Below, in pieces: positions 32,623 through 40,630 of a stretch of DNA of 47,425 bases (the stretch's first letter is position 1; each line of letters starts with the position of its first letter). A program made the position numbers and the translations under genes. Location: contig JAJFTD010000104.1 in NCBI GenBank assembly GCA_021373255.1, positions 1 through 47,425 of the forward strand. The letters are read 5' to 3'. The stretch comes from a bacterium (GTDB taxonomy: Bacteria > Armatimonadota > UBA5829). The notes under the pieces were generated by a model, which made no database searches, was not told the DNA's origin, and saw only the letters and a list, made by a program, of their open reading frames with translations.

Positions 32623-34023
32623 ATGAGGACCAGAATATATTTGTTGTCTGCAGTCGTGGCTTTGTCTGTATTGGTTGGCTGCGGCAACAAGACCGCGCCG
32701 GGACGTGCCTCGACTTCAAAGGCTTCACGGGATAAGGCTCCCGTTTCAAAAACAAGTAAGCCTGCGAAAGACAATACAGCCGGGAAACTACCGTTCACTG
32801 TCCCGCAGTCTACACCAAACATCAACGACCTCCTTACGCCAAAGGGACTAAATACAGCCACTGCTCCTGTTGCAGGGCCTAAAGTTGCGCCGGTTGTACC
32901 TGGTAAACGACCTACTGCACAGCAACTTCTTGCGGCGGTACGAATGCGTTATGCCACCGCAAAGACAGTGCGTATCAATGCTGTTTCCAGCATGTTGGTG
33001 ACGGCGGACGGCAAGACAGTCGGTAAGGTTTCTTCGCAACGATCAGTGCTGACTTTCAAGCGGCCGAATATGTTCGCAATCCGCGGCGGTCAGCAGGAGA
33101 TGATCAGCAATGGCAAAACGCTCTACACCTATGTACCCAAGGCAAAGCGGTTCGGGAAAACCCAATTAGATAAGAAAGCCGAGCAGCAAATCTTGCGCGG
33201 TTTGATCACTGGGAGGATGGGAGTAGGCAGCTTTGGTATGATTTTTGGAGTCGATTACCAGCCCGCATTCTCATCTATGAAACTTCTCAATGATGCTAAA
33301 GTCAGCGGCAAGGATACCTATGTGCTGTCGCTTCGTCTCAAGAAGGGCGTGGGGATACCGTCTAAAGTTGATGCAGTGCAGACTTTATGGATTGGTAAAG
33401 ACGACTTTGCTATTTATAAAAATCAGGTAGTTTCTACTGAAAGGCCAATTGCACCGAAGGGATACAAAGGCAAACTTCCCAAGCTCATTCGCAGCACGGA
33501 TACTCTGATTGCCTCTAAATGTGAGTTCAACGGAAAGATTCCTGATTCGTCATTTGCATTCAATCCGCCGTCGGGTGCAAAGCCTTTCGAAAACCCGATG
33601 CGAGATGTCGTCCAGAACAAGCCTGCTCCTGACTTTGCTTTTACCTGGACTGACGGCTCGAAAAAGAGCCTTTCAGATTTCCGTTCCAGAGTTGTGCTCC
33701 TTGACCTTTGGGGTATGCCGATGTGCGAAAAACACCTGCCTGTCCTCCAAAAGGTTTATAATCAGTATAAGGATGTTCAAGTTATCTCTATTTGCTTAAA
33801 CACTGATGCTGCGAAAATCAAGAAATATATGTCCGAAAAAGGGCTTACATTCCCAGTGGTCTTCGCAACGGAGGATATGGCTAAGGTTCTCGCCGGTAAG
33901 TACAATCTGCGGACGATTCCTACGGTATTCATTATCGATAAAGCAGGTATTGCTCGCAGCAGATTCATCGGCAATACCACCCAGGCTGATATATCAGCAA
34001 AGCTTGATAAGGTCGGGGCGTAA
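32623..34023 (+). CDS. Lipoprotein with LolA/DUF2092-like and single-Cys TlpA-like domains
   Basis: A lipobox (LSVLVGC, C20) follows the signal sequence, so the protein is probably anchored in an envelope membrane. Residues about 105-300 resemble a LolA/DUF2092 outer-membrane carrier fold (MRYATAKTVRINAVSSM, then SNGKTLYTYVP). The C-terminal 130 residues are thioredoxin-like (APDFAFTWTDGSKKSLSDF, then NLRTIPTVFIIDKAG with the cis-Pro). The usual W-C-x-x-C is replaced by W363-GMPM-C368, so only the second cysteine remains and classical disulfide exchange is unlikely. ATG 32623 is selected by ggagg 7 nt upstream. This combination is seen in some other bacteria, but its role is unclear. Confidence 0.8.
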   Translation: MRTRIYLLSAVVALSVLVGCGNKTAPGRASTSKASRDKAPVSKTSKPAKDNTAGKLPFTVPQSTPNINDLLTPKGLNTATAPVAGPKVAPVVPGKRPTAQQLLAAVRMRYATAKTVRINAVSSMLVTADGKTVGKVSSQRSVLTFKRPNMFAIRGGQQEMISNGKTLYTYVPKAKRFGKTQLDKKAEQQILRGLITGRMGVGSFGMIFGVDYQPAFSSMKLLNDAKVSGKDTYVLSLRLKKGVGIPSKVDAVQTLWIGKDDFAIYKNQVVSTERPIAPKGYKGKLPKLIRSTDTLIASKCEFNGKIPDSSFAFNPPSGAKPFENPMRDVVQNKPAPDFAFTWTDGSKKSLSDFRSRVVLLDLWGMPMCEKHLPVLQKVYNQYKDVQVISICLNTDAAKIKKYMSEKGLTFPVVFATEDMAKVLAGKYNLRTIPTVFIIDKAGIARSRFIGNTTQADISAKLDKVGA

Positions 34024-34124
34024 TCGGTTCCGGCACCGTTTCTGCCAGGTTAGCGTTCGGGTAAGACCTCTATGACTGTCATCTGCAGCACAATCAGATA
34101 CCGACAGACAGGAGCAGTGCCGAT

Positions 34125-34784
34125 ATGGAAGTCGAACTGGAGATTACGCTCAAAGAGATAAAGGTGAAGCAGACGGGTGAGGATCTTTATGAAGTCGGCT
34201 TCATCACATCGCGCGGCACCAATAAAGGTATACTGCACCACAGGGATGAAAACACAGCGGCTACTATTCTAATCGGCGGGACGGGCGGTGGGTTCAACGG
34301 TCCTTCAAGCATATTCAAAGATCTGGGCACGGATCTACTCGGGCACGACATTTCCTCCCTTCGCCTGGATTACCGCAAGGCTGCCCACCTTGAGGAATGC
34401 GTGCTCGATGTGCTGATGGCTATGGAGTTTCTCGAAGAACTCGGGATAGATCGTGTGGGACTGGTAGGTTGGTCATTCGGCGGTGCGGTAGTGATACAGG
34501 CTGGAATTGCCAGTGAAATGGTGCGTACAGTGGCCACTATAGCCAGCCAGAGCTACGGTACACGGGGAGTAGAAAATCTATCTCCCAAAGCGCTTCTCCT
34601 CATTCACGGCACTGATGACCAGACTCTACCTTATTCCAGTTCTCAAGATATCTATAACCGTGCAAACGAGCCTAAGGAAATTGTTCTCTATGAGCGCGCC
34701 AACCACGGTATAGATCAAAACCGTGATCAGATGCTTGCGAGAATAAGAGATTTTCTCGTCATGCACCTGGAGGAAGAGGAATAA
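34125..34784 (+). CDS. Alpha/beta hydrolase, dienelactone-hydrolase/peptidase-like
   Basis: The 219-residue protein has the nucleophile elbow GWSFGG (S117), a general acid D165 in HGTDDQTLPY, and H194 in ANHGID. The oxyanion side is LIGGTGGGFNGPSS. No signal peptide or lid domain is seen, so it is a small cytoplasmic esterase, lactonase or peptidase. ATG 34125 is preceded by ggagcag. It ends 2 nt before the stop of the convergent GNAT gene. Substrate and pathway are not predictable. Confidence 0.85.
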   Translation: MEVELEITLKEIKVKQTGEDLYEVGFITSRGTNKGILHHRDENTAATILIGGTGGGFNGPSSIFKDLGTDLLGHDISSLRLDYRKAAHLEECVLDVLMAMEFLEELGIDRVGLVGWSFGGAVVIQAGIASEMVRTVATIASQSYGTRGVENLSPKALLLIHGTDDQTLPYSSSQDIYNRANEPKEIVLYERANHGIDQNRDQMLARIRDFLVMHLEEEE

Positions 34785-34785
34785 G

Positions 34786-35253
34786 TTAAAACTCCGATTC
34801 CATCTCAATGAGGCGCAGGTCTTTGATGCGCGTCCGCCCGCCGGTGTCCCTGAACCCTGCCGACTTCCAAAACTCAACAGCAGGCTCATTATTCACGTAT
34901 ACATTTGCTGTTATCGTATCGTGTCTACCCAGGGCGCGGCAGTGCTCTCTGACCTTATCGACAGCGAACTTCCCAAACCCTCGCCGCCGGTGCAGTGGAC
35001 GAATATAGAACTCATCAATACTGAAACTCAATCCACTATCGCGAATAAAGCAAAACCCGATGGGCTCGTTATCGTAGAGTATCACGAATGGGGTGCATTT
35101 CTCTTCTTTCCAGCAGGCGTCAAAACATGGATAATGCCGTGATCCCCCGCTGCGCTTTTCACCGTCGTAACTTGATAGTTCGTTAGCATACTCCTGATAA
35201 AGCGGCCAGAGCTCGTCTTTGATATCCTCGGAGGCTGTCATGACAACTATCAT
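34786..35253 (-). CDS. GNAT-family acetyltransferase
   Basis: The 155-residue protein has the acetyl-CoA motif RRRGFGKFAVDKVREHC (R-x-x-G-x-G type), preceded by the strand FSIDEFYIRPLH and followed by NVYVNNEPAVEFWKSAGF. It transfers an acetyl group from acetyl-CoA to an amine; the acceptor is unknown. ATG 35253 is used as aaggagc lies 7 nt upstream, whereas the frame to 35286 has none. It is monocistronic and divergent from the beta-mannosidase. Confidence 0.87.
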   Translation of the reverse strand: MIVVMTASEDIKDELWPLYQEYANELSSYDGEKRSGGSRHYPCFDACWKEEKCTPFVILYDNEPIGFCFIRDSGLSFSIDEFYIRPLHRRRGFGKFAVDKVREHCRALGRHDTITANVYVNNEPAVEFWKSAGFRDTGGRTRIKDLRLIEMESEF

Positions 35254-35348
35254 TATTTTTGCTCCTTTTGATTGCATATTGCCCATAAAGCAATGTACAA
35301 TACTCCAAGCACATAATTATGAGAGCATAGCAGTAAAGAGGTGCAGAC

Positions 35349-37790
35349 TTGTCAGTGAACATCGATTTGAATGGGATATGGCGTCTCCAATGGGAGGCCC
35401 TTGATGCGAGCACGAATGTGCCCGAATGTGAGGCACCGATTGACGCGGCAGTACCTGGAGATGTCCACGTAGATCTGGTCACAGCCGGTCTTTTACCTGA
35501 ACCGCTGGTCGGGGTGAACGTGCCTTTGCACGAATGGGTAGAAAACGCATCATTTACCTATGAGAGAGGGTTTTCAGTTGATGCTGATTTCGACCGTGCC
35601 GAACTAGTCTTCAACGGGCTAGACTGCCTGGCTGATGTCTTCATCGATGGTGTCCAGGCTGGTTCAAGTGCCAATACACTCGTCCCGCATACCTTTGATG
35701 TCACATCGCTGGTCAAGACTGATGCGAGCCATGCACTCCGGGTCAGAGTGGACAGCGGCGTTATATGGGGCAAGCAGCAGGACGCATCGAAGTACCTGAC
35801 GATGTTCTGCACCGAGCGCGCATTCCTCCGCAAGCCACAGTTTACGTTCAAGTGGGACTGGGCCCCGAGGCTGGTCAACTGCGGCATCTGGCGCGATGTC
35901 ACCCTCAAGCTCTATAAGTACGCCGCTCTGCGTGATGTGCTGCTTACTCCCACTTTTGATGGTTCCTCAGCGAAACTCGAAGCCCGCGTTCAGATCGAGG
36001 CATTTGAAGCTGGAGATTATAACCTCAGCCTCAGTGTAGCCAATGATCAAGGCGCTGCCGATGCAAACCAGGCTATCGCCCTCAAAGCGGGTATGAACGA
36101 AGTTATTCTGGCTGCTGTTGTGGATGATGTGCAGCGGTGGTACCCCGCTGGCTATGGTGAGCAGGCGCTGTATGACGTAGAGGTCAGCCTTTCAAAATCC
36201 GGCACGGATGTGGATTCGTGGAGCACCAGCTATGGTTTCCGAGAGATTACAATAGTGCAGAGGCCGATCAATGTCGATGAGAAGACTTTCATCGTGAATG
36301 TCAACGGCATCGACATCTTCTGCAAAGGTGCCAACTGGGTTCCTGCCGACAGTATCATCGCACGCGTGACTGATGAAAAGTATGAAGCCTTGGTTGATGA
36401 AGCTCTGCAGGCAAACTTTAATATGTTCCGCATCTGGGGTGGTGGGGTGTATGAGTCTGATTTGTTCTATGACCTCTGCGACCGCCGCGGAATTATGATC
36501 TGGCATGATTTTATGTTTGCATGTTCTGAGCATCCCGATGACCTGCCGTGGTACATGGACAACGTGAAAGATGAGGTCACCAAAGCAGTCAAGCGCCTGC
36601 GAAATCACCCATCCATTGCGCTGTGGTGCGGTAACAATGAGATCGATGAGGGGTATGGTGGTCTTCGTAAGTCAAAAGAAGGACCGGATGCTATATACCA
36701 CGGCTATAAAATATTCCACGAGACCATTCCTGCCATCTGTGCTGATCTAGACCCGTGCCGCTTCTACTGGCCGTCCAGCCCCTACGGCGGCCCCGATCCG
36801 AGCTCAGATCAAATGGGTGATAAGCACGCTTGGGATGTGAGCATTCACCTTCCTGATATGATCGAGCGTGCTGACATTCGCAACTACCAGAAAGACCGCG
36901 GCAAGTTCAACAGCGAGTATGGCATGATCTCCTATGCCCTCACACGCTCAATATTAGAATATACCGGCGAGGACAAGCTGGATTTTAGTTCGCCGGCTTA
37001 TAAACTCCACGACAACTTCTTCAATTCAGATCACGGTCTTACGGACTGGTATCAGAAAGTTGCGTTCGGCTCAATACCATCTGATCCACAGACCTACATC
37101 GACCAGAGCCTCGCATATCAGGCGATGGGTTACAGGGAAGCGATCTCTGATTTTCGCATCCGCAAGCCAGAATGTGCAGGGAGCTTGTTCTGGATGTATT
37201 CCGACTGCTGGGGCACGCTGGGTTGGACCATCGTCGACTATTACCTCCGCCGCAAGCCCAGTTTTTATTGGGTAAAGAAAGCCTACGCCCCTCTGGCTGT
37301 GTTTGTACGCATTGAAAACAATGTCGCTAAGACTTATGTGGTTAACGATAGAATGCAGGACATTGGCATCACAGTTGCCCTCGAAGTCGCCAATATGGAG
37401 GGGCAGGGTAAGGGCGTTGCTATGGATCTGGTCGCGCCCGCCAACGGCGTGATAGCCGGTCCTGAGCTTAAATGCGGCTGGGGTTATGCCCACGCGCGGA
37501 TCGAAAAGGGTGGCCGAGTGCGCTCCGAAGACCTGATCCTGACTCACTTCCCATCTGAGATGGAAGTGCCCGAAGTAGACCTGGACGCCGAGGCTAAAGA
37601 AATGGGCGACTTGGTAGAAGTAACAATCCGCTCCAGCGGTTTCGGTCACTTCGTATATCTAGACCTGCCCGACGGCGCCGTACCCTCAGACAACTACTTC
37701 AACATGCTGCCGAACCGCCCAAAGAAAATCCGCGTCTCCGGCGTTGAGGTTGAAGATATCCTTGTGGGTGCGTTGAATCTTAGAAGGTGA
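35349..37790 (+). CDS. Beta-mannosidase (GH2)
   Basis: The enzyme removes terminal beta-mannose from oligosaccharides. The 813-residue protein has a sugar-binding jelly roll (about 1-190, with FNGLDCLADVFIDG and FKWDWAPRLVNCGIWRDV), an Ig-like domain, and the (alpha/beta)8 barrel. Barrel motifs are MFRIWGGGVYESD, acid/base E431 in CGNNEID, and nucleophile E523 in NSEYG. Length and text fit the ManB-type GH2 subgroup rather than beta-galactosidase. No signal peptide is present, so it works in the cytoplasm. The start is TTG 35349, with agaggtg 5 nt upstream; GTG 35355 is possible. It has the same location and probably the same substrate source as the GH106-like enzyme. Confidence 0.9.
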   Translation: MSVNIDLNGIWRLQWEALDASTNVPECEAPIDAAVPGDVHVDLVTAGLLPEPLVGVNVPLHEWVENASFTYERGFSVDADFDRAELVFNGLDCLADVFIDGVQAGSSANTLVPHTFDVTSLVKTDASHALRVRVDSGVIWGKQQDASKYLTMFCTERAFLRKPQFTFKWDWAPRLVNCGIWRDVTLKLYKYAALRDVLLTPTFDGSSAKLEARVQIEAFEAGDYNLSLSVANDQGAADANQAIALKAGMNEVILAAVVDDVQRWYPAGYGEQALYDVEVSLSKSGTDVDSWSTSYGFREITIVQRPINVDEKTFIVNVNGIDIFCKGANWVPADSIIARVTDEKYEALVDEALQANFNMFRIWGGGVYESDLFYDLCDRRGIMIWHDFMFACSEHPDDLPWYMDNVKDEVTKAVKRLRNHPSIALWCGNNEIDEGYGGLRKSKEGPDAIYHGYKIFHETIPAICADLDPCRFYWPSSPYGGPDPSSDQMGDKHAWDVSIHLPDMIERADIRNYQKDRGKFNSEYGMISYALTRSILEYTGEDKLDFSSPAYKLHDNFFNSDHGLTDWYQKVAFGSIPSDPQTYIDQSLAYQAMGYREAISDFRIRKPECAGSLFWMYSDCWGTLGWTIVDYYLRRKPSFYWVKKAYAPLAVFVRIENNVAKTYVVNDRMQDIGITVALEVANMEGQGKGVAMDLVAPANGVIAGPELKCGWGYAHARIEKGGRVRSEDLILTHFPSEMEVPEVDLDAEAKEMGDLVEVTIRSSGFGHFVYLDLPDGAVPSDNYFNMLPNRPKKIRVSGVEVEDILVGALNLRR

Positions 37791-37816
37791 GATTGGGGGA
37801 TGGGGGTGGAAGGCTA

Positions 37817-38476
37817 ATGCCGGAAGAAAACTTAATCGATGATAATATATTGTGGCCTGAGAAAGGTGATACTCTATTTGCAGACGCTGAAGATTGGCAA
37901 TACAATGCTTGCCTCGATAAGTTCGGAGGAGACTGGTATGCATATATAGAGGGTTACAGACTCGCAGCTGACACAATAGTTGAGCATGTCACGCAGAGGT
38001 GTCGACGTGGCGTTGATCTTCTAGTCTACCCTATTGTGTTCCTTTATCGCCATCACCTAGAGCTACGTCTAAAGTCACTCATTATGGATGGCAAACAACT
38101 CTACAATGACTTACCTGAGTTTCCAAAGACGCATAAGATTGACATACTGTGGAAAGAGTGTCGTGAAATACTAGAGAAAGTGTGGCCCAACGGTCCAAAG
38201 GAAGAGCTAGACGCAGTAGAGGCATGTATTACAGAATTTAACACAATAGATCCTAAATCAGAAGCGTTCCGTTATCCTGTAAATCGACAAGAGGCTCCTA
38301 TACTACCGAGCGAGTTGAAAACGATCAACATTAGGCATCTTGCAGACAGTATGGCGAAGGTAGCCAACTTACTTGATGGGGCCCATTGCGGTATCAGTGA
38401 GTATCTTGACATAAAACGTGACGAAGAAATTGAGTATTGGAAAGTCATGAGCGATATCATGGACGGCTATTGGTAG
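37817..38476 (+). CDS. Hypothetical protein, possibly HEPN-like, in AT-richer DNA
   Basis: The 219-residue protein has no close family that I can name. The segment YPIVFLYRHHLELRLKSLI (residues about 62-80) resembles the R-x-x-x-H or RH-rich helix seen in many uncharacterised HEPN-type proteins, some with RNase activity. It is mainly helical, with conserved-looking Trp and His. The start at ATG 37817 is chosen because ggaagg sits just before it. The base composition is lower in GC than the genes around it, and a family 1 hairpin follows the stop at 38499-38522, so recent acquisition is plausible. The HEPN assignment is tentative. Confidence 0.55.
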   Translation: MPEENLIDDNILWPEKGDTLFADAEDWQYNACLDKFGGDWYAYIEGYRLAADTIVEHVTQRCRRGVDLLVYPIVFLYRHHLELRLKSLIMDGKQLYNDLPEFPKTHKIDILWKECREILEKVWPNGPKEELDAVEACITEFNTIDPKSEAFRYPVNRQEAPILPSELKTINIRHLADSMAKVANLLDGAHCGISEYLDIKRDEEIEYWKVMSDIMDGYW

Positions 38477-38498
38477 GATGTATTGAAAGTGTGTGGGT

Positions 38499-38522
38499 GT
38501 TTCGGGAACTTGTTCCCGAAAC
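38499..38522. repeat. Dispersed hairpin repeat, family 1, copy H
   Basis: An 11-bp complementary stem (gtttcgggaac / gttcccgaaac) lies between the convergent hypothetical gene and glycerate kinase. The flank gagcaggcgcat, read on the minus strand, resembles the gcgtccggcg flank of copies A and B. It may also act as a transcription end. Confidence 0.65.
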
Positions 38523-38545
38523 GAGCAGGCGCATGCCGAAGTGCC

Positions 38546-39700
38546 TTAGCCACCCCAAGACACGCTCCCTACTCCCGCCAAGCGCACGATATGCATTGTC
38601 ACACGCTCTATAAGCTCCCCAGCGTGTTCCATCGCATACTCAATAGACACAGCCCCGGGGGCTATGCTGAAAGCTGCGGTAAGTCCCAAATCGAGCAGGG
38701 GTCCAATATCGTCCGATACCGACCCCGCCACGGCGACTATCGGCACTCCTTGCTTTACTGCGCGATCAAGCACTCCTCGAATGGTCTTGCCGTAGGCTGT
38801 CTGCTCGTCGATACGGCCTTCACCTGTAATGACCAGGTCAGCCCCGACTAGCACATCATCAAACCGAACAGCATCAAGGATCATATCTATGCCCGGCTTC
38901 AACTCAGCACCCAGGAATGCGATCAGTCCCGCGCCTAGTCCACCGGCGGCTCCTGCACCGGGCATTTCGGCCACATCGGTACCTATCTCTCTTTTTAAAA
39001 TGGTTGCGTAATTCTCAAGAGCAGCGTCCAGAGCTGCGACCATTTCAGGAGTGGCGCCCTTCTGAGGACCGTATACCGCCGATGCACCGTGTGTCCCTAA
39101 TAGTGGATTGCTCACGTCGCTGGCTATTTCTAATTTCACATCGCTTATTAGAAAACGCAGGTGTGACATATCTATATGTGCCAACCGAGCCAATGCCGCG
39201 CCTCCGGGTGGAAGCGGCATTCTGTTATCGTCCAGGAATCTCACACCAAGCGCAGTCATTGCGCCTGTGCCGCCGTCATTGGTTGCGCTGCCGCCAATCC
39301 CTATGATGATTTTCTTAGCTCCAGCCTCAATTGCGGCAAGCAGCAGTTCGCCTGTCCCATAGGTGCTGGTAATCAGAGGGTTGCGCTCGTCGCTTGCCAA
39401 CAGGCACAAACCCGACGCGGCAGCCATCTCCACAACCGCCGTGGACCCATCGCCCAGTATCCCGAAAAACGAATCGATCTCGCGCATAAGTGGGTCGTGC
39501 ACTCGCACTTTGTGAATGCTGCCGCCTGTCGCCGTGACCAGAGCATCAACAGTCCCTTCGCCACCATCGGCCAGTGGCACGCAGAGGGTTTCGACCCCCG
39601 ACGGCAGACCAGCTCGCGCAGCGCCTCTGGCAATAGCCTCAGCCGCACCAACAGACGAAATGCTGCCTTTGAATGAGTCAGGACAGATTACTATCTTCAA
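38546..39700 (-). CDS. Glycerate kinase, GarK/GlxK type
   Basis: The enzyme phosphorylates glycerate to a phosphoglycerate and belongs to the GarK/GlxK superfamily. The N-terminus MKIVICPDSFKGSISSVGAA and LADGGEGTVDALV are its substrate-site motifs, and GIGGSATNDGGTGAM contains the conserved Gly-rich segment. The C-terminal GADLVITGEGRIDEQTAYGK is also typical. It starts with TTG 39700, overlapping the stop of the upstream hydrolase by four bases (TTGA), with aaggaag upstream. The 384 residues are normal in length. A link to glyoxylate, serine or sugar-acid catabolism is likely. Confidence 0.93.
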   Translation of the reverse strand: MKIVICPDSFKGSISSVGAAEAIARGAARAGLPSGVETLCVPLADGGEGTVDALVTATGGSIHKVRVHDPLMREIDSFFGILGDGSTAVVEMAAASGLCLLASDERNPLITSTYGTGELLLAAIEAGAKKIIIGIGGSATNDGGTGAMTALGVRFLDDNRMPLPPGGAALARLAHIDMSHLRFLISDVKLEIASDVSNPLLGTHGASAVYGPQKGATPEMVAALDAALENYATILKREIGTDVAEMPGAGAAGGLGAGLIAFLGAELKPGIDMILDAVRFDDVLVGADLVITGEGRIDEQTAYGKTIRGVLDRAVKQGVPIVAVAGSVSDDIGPLLDLGLTAAFSIAPGAVSIEYAMEHAGELIERVTMHIVRLAGVGSVSWGG

Positions 39701-40512
39701 AGATGCCTGTCTTCCTTTATGTTAATCTCTTGTCTGAGGATTCTATAAAACTCATCCCTGGCCTGCCGTTCTTTCCAGGGGTCGTGTCCACAGTTGCGGA
39801 GCACTATCATACGGAAGTCGGGTAATATTGATGATAGCGGCTCCTCGACTCCTGCGATCGGGCGAGTGTCACAATCACCGTGCAACGCCACCACCGGACA
39901 AGCAATACGGTGAGCAAGTTCCAGAAGCAACCCGTCCTGCCGCATCCGTTGGACTTCAGCCAGCACTCCGTGGTAACTGCGTCCCTCGGCATCCACACTA
40001 TCACCTTCATCAGGGCTTGGTGGAAGAGGATCGCAAGTATCAGCTCTGGATAACAGCGCGCCAAGTTGCATATAAGCATCGTGTTGACGTTCATCAGCCG
40101 GACCATTCAACAGCGCAAGAATCGACTCATACTCCGCTTTCTCCGCATCATTAAGCCGGTTCATCTGAGCTTCACGAATCAGCTCAACATACTTCTGCTC
40201 ATAAGGGCCACTCCCCACGAGAATCAGCTTCCTTACCAACTCCGAGTGATAAGCAGCGACAAAGTAGCTAAGCCAAGCCCCCCACGAGTGACCGATCAGA
40301 GTAAAAGGACCACCACACTCCTCTAGCACTGTCGCTAATTCATCGATTTGCCCTTCAAGTGTAGTCGCGGTCTGAATAGGTTCCAGCACGCCGCACACCG
40401 ACGATAGCTCACGTGCCACCGGAGCCATCTCCCCACACGCCCCCGGCCCGCCATGTATCACTGCGACCCTAAAGGGTGGGGTTCCGTAGGTTCTCTGATT
40501 GATCATGTCCAA
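39697..40512 (-). CDS. Alpha/beta hydrolase (proline-iminopeptidase-like)
   Basis: The oxyanion motif is HGGPGACGE, the nucleophile elbow GHSWGA (S76), the acid is in HGDCDTRP and the His in CGHDPW. HGGPG is typical of proline iminopeptidases and related peptidases. The 271-residue protein is cytoplasmic. A TTG start at 40512 is 5 nt after aggag; ATG 40506 is an alternative. It is coupled to the downstream glycerate kinase by TTGA, so they form one unit. The exact substrate is unknown. Confidence 0.85.
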   Translation of the reverse strand: MDMINQRTYGTPPFRVAVIHGGPGACGEMAPVARELSSVCGVLEPIQTATTLEGQIDELATVLEECGGPFTLIGHSWGAWLSYFVAAYHSELVRKLILVGSGPYEQKYVELIREAQMNRLNDAEKAEYESILALLNGPADERQHDAYMQLGALLSRADTCDPLPPSPDEGDSVDAEGRSYHGVLAEVQRMRQDGLLLELAHRIACPVVALHGDCDTRPIAGVEEPLSSILPDFRMIVLRNCGHDPWKERQARDEFYRILRQEINIKEDRHL

Positions 40513-40593
40513 CTATTCTCCTGTGGACTATGATATATGGCAGGTGGGCAGAAGTCCAGCGAAACAAATAAGTTGTGCTAGCTAGAGGCATTT

Positions 40594-40619
40594 GGGCGTC
40601 AGATTCGATCCTGACGCCC
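40594..40619. terminator. Stem-loop between two minus-strand genes
   Basis: A 9-bp perfect stem (gggcgtcag / ctgacgccc) with an 8-nt loop lies 12 nt after the di-haem protein's stop. There is little T-richness. It may end that transcript. Confidence 0.5.
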
Positions 40620-40630
40620 GGAGCAACAAG

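Noticed and set aside
37071-37649. 192-codon reverse open frame
   Set aside because: It is antisense to the beta-mannosidase catalytic region and has no recognisable motif.
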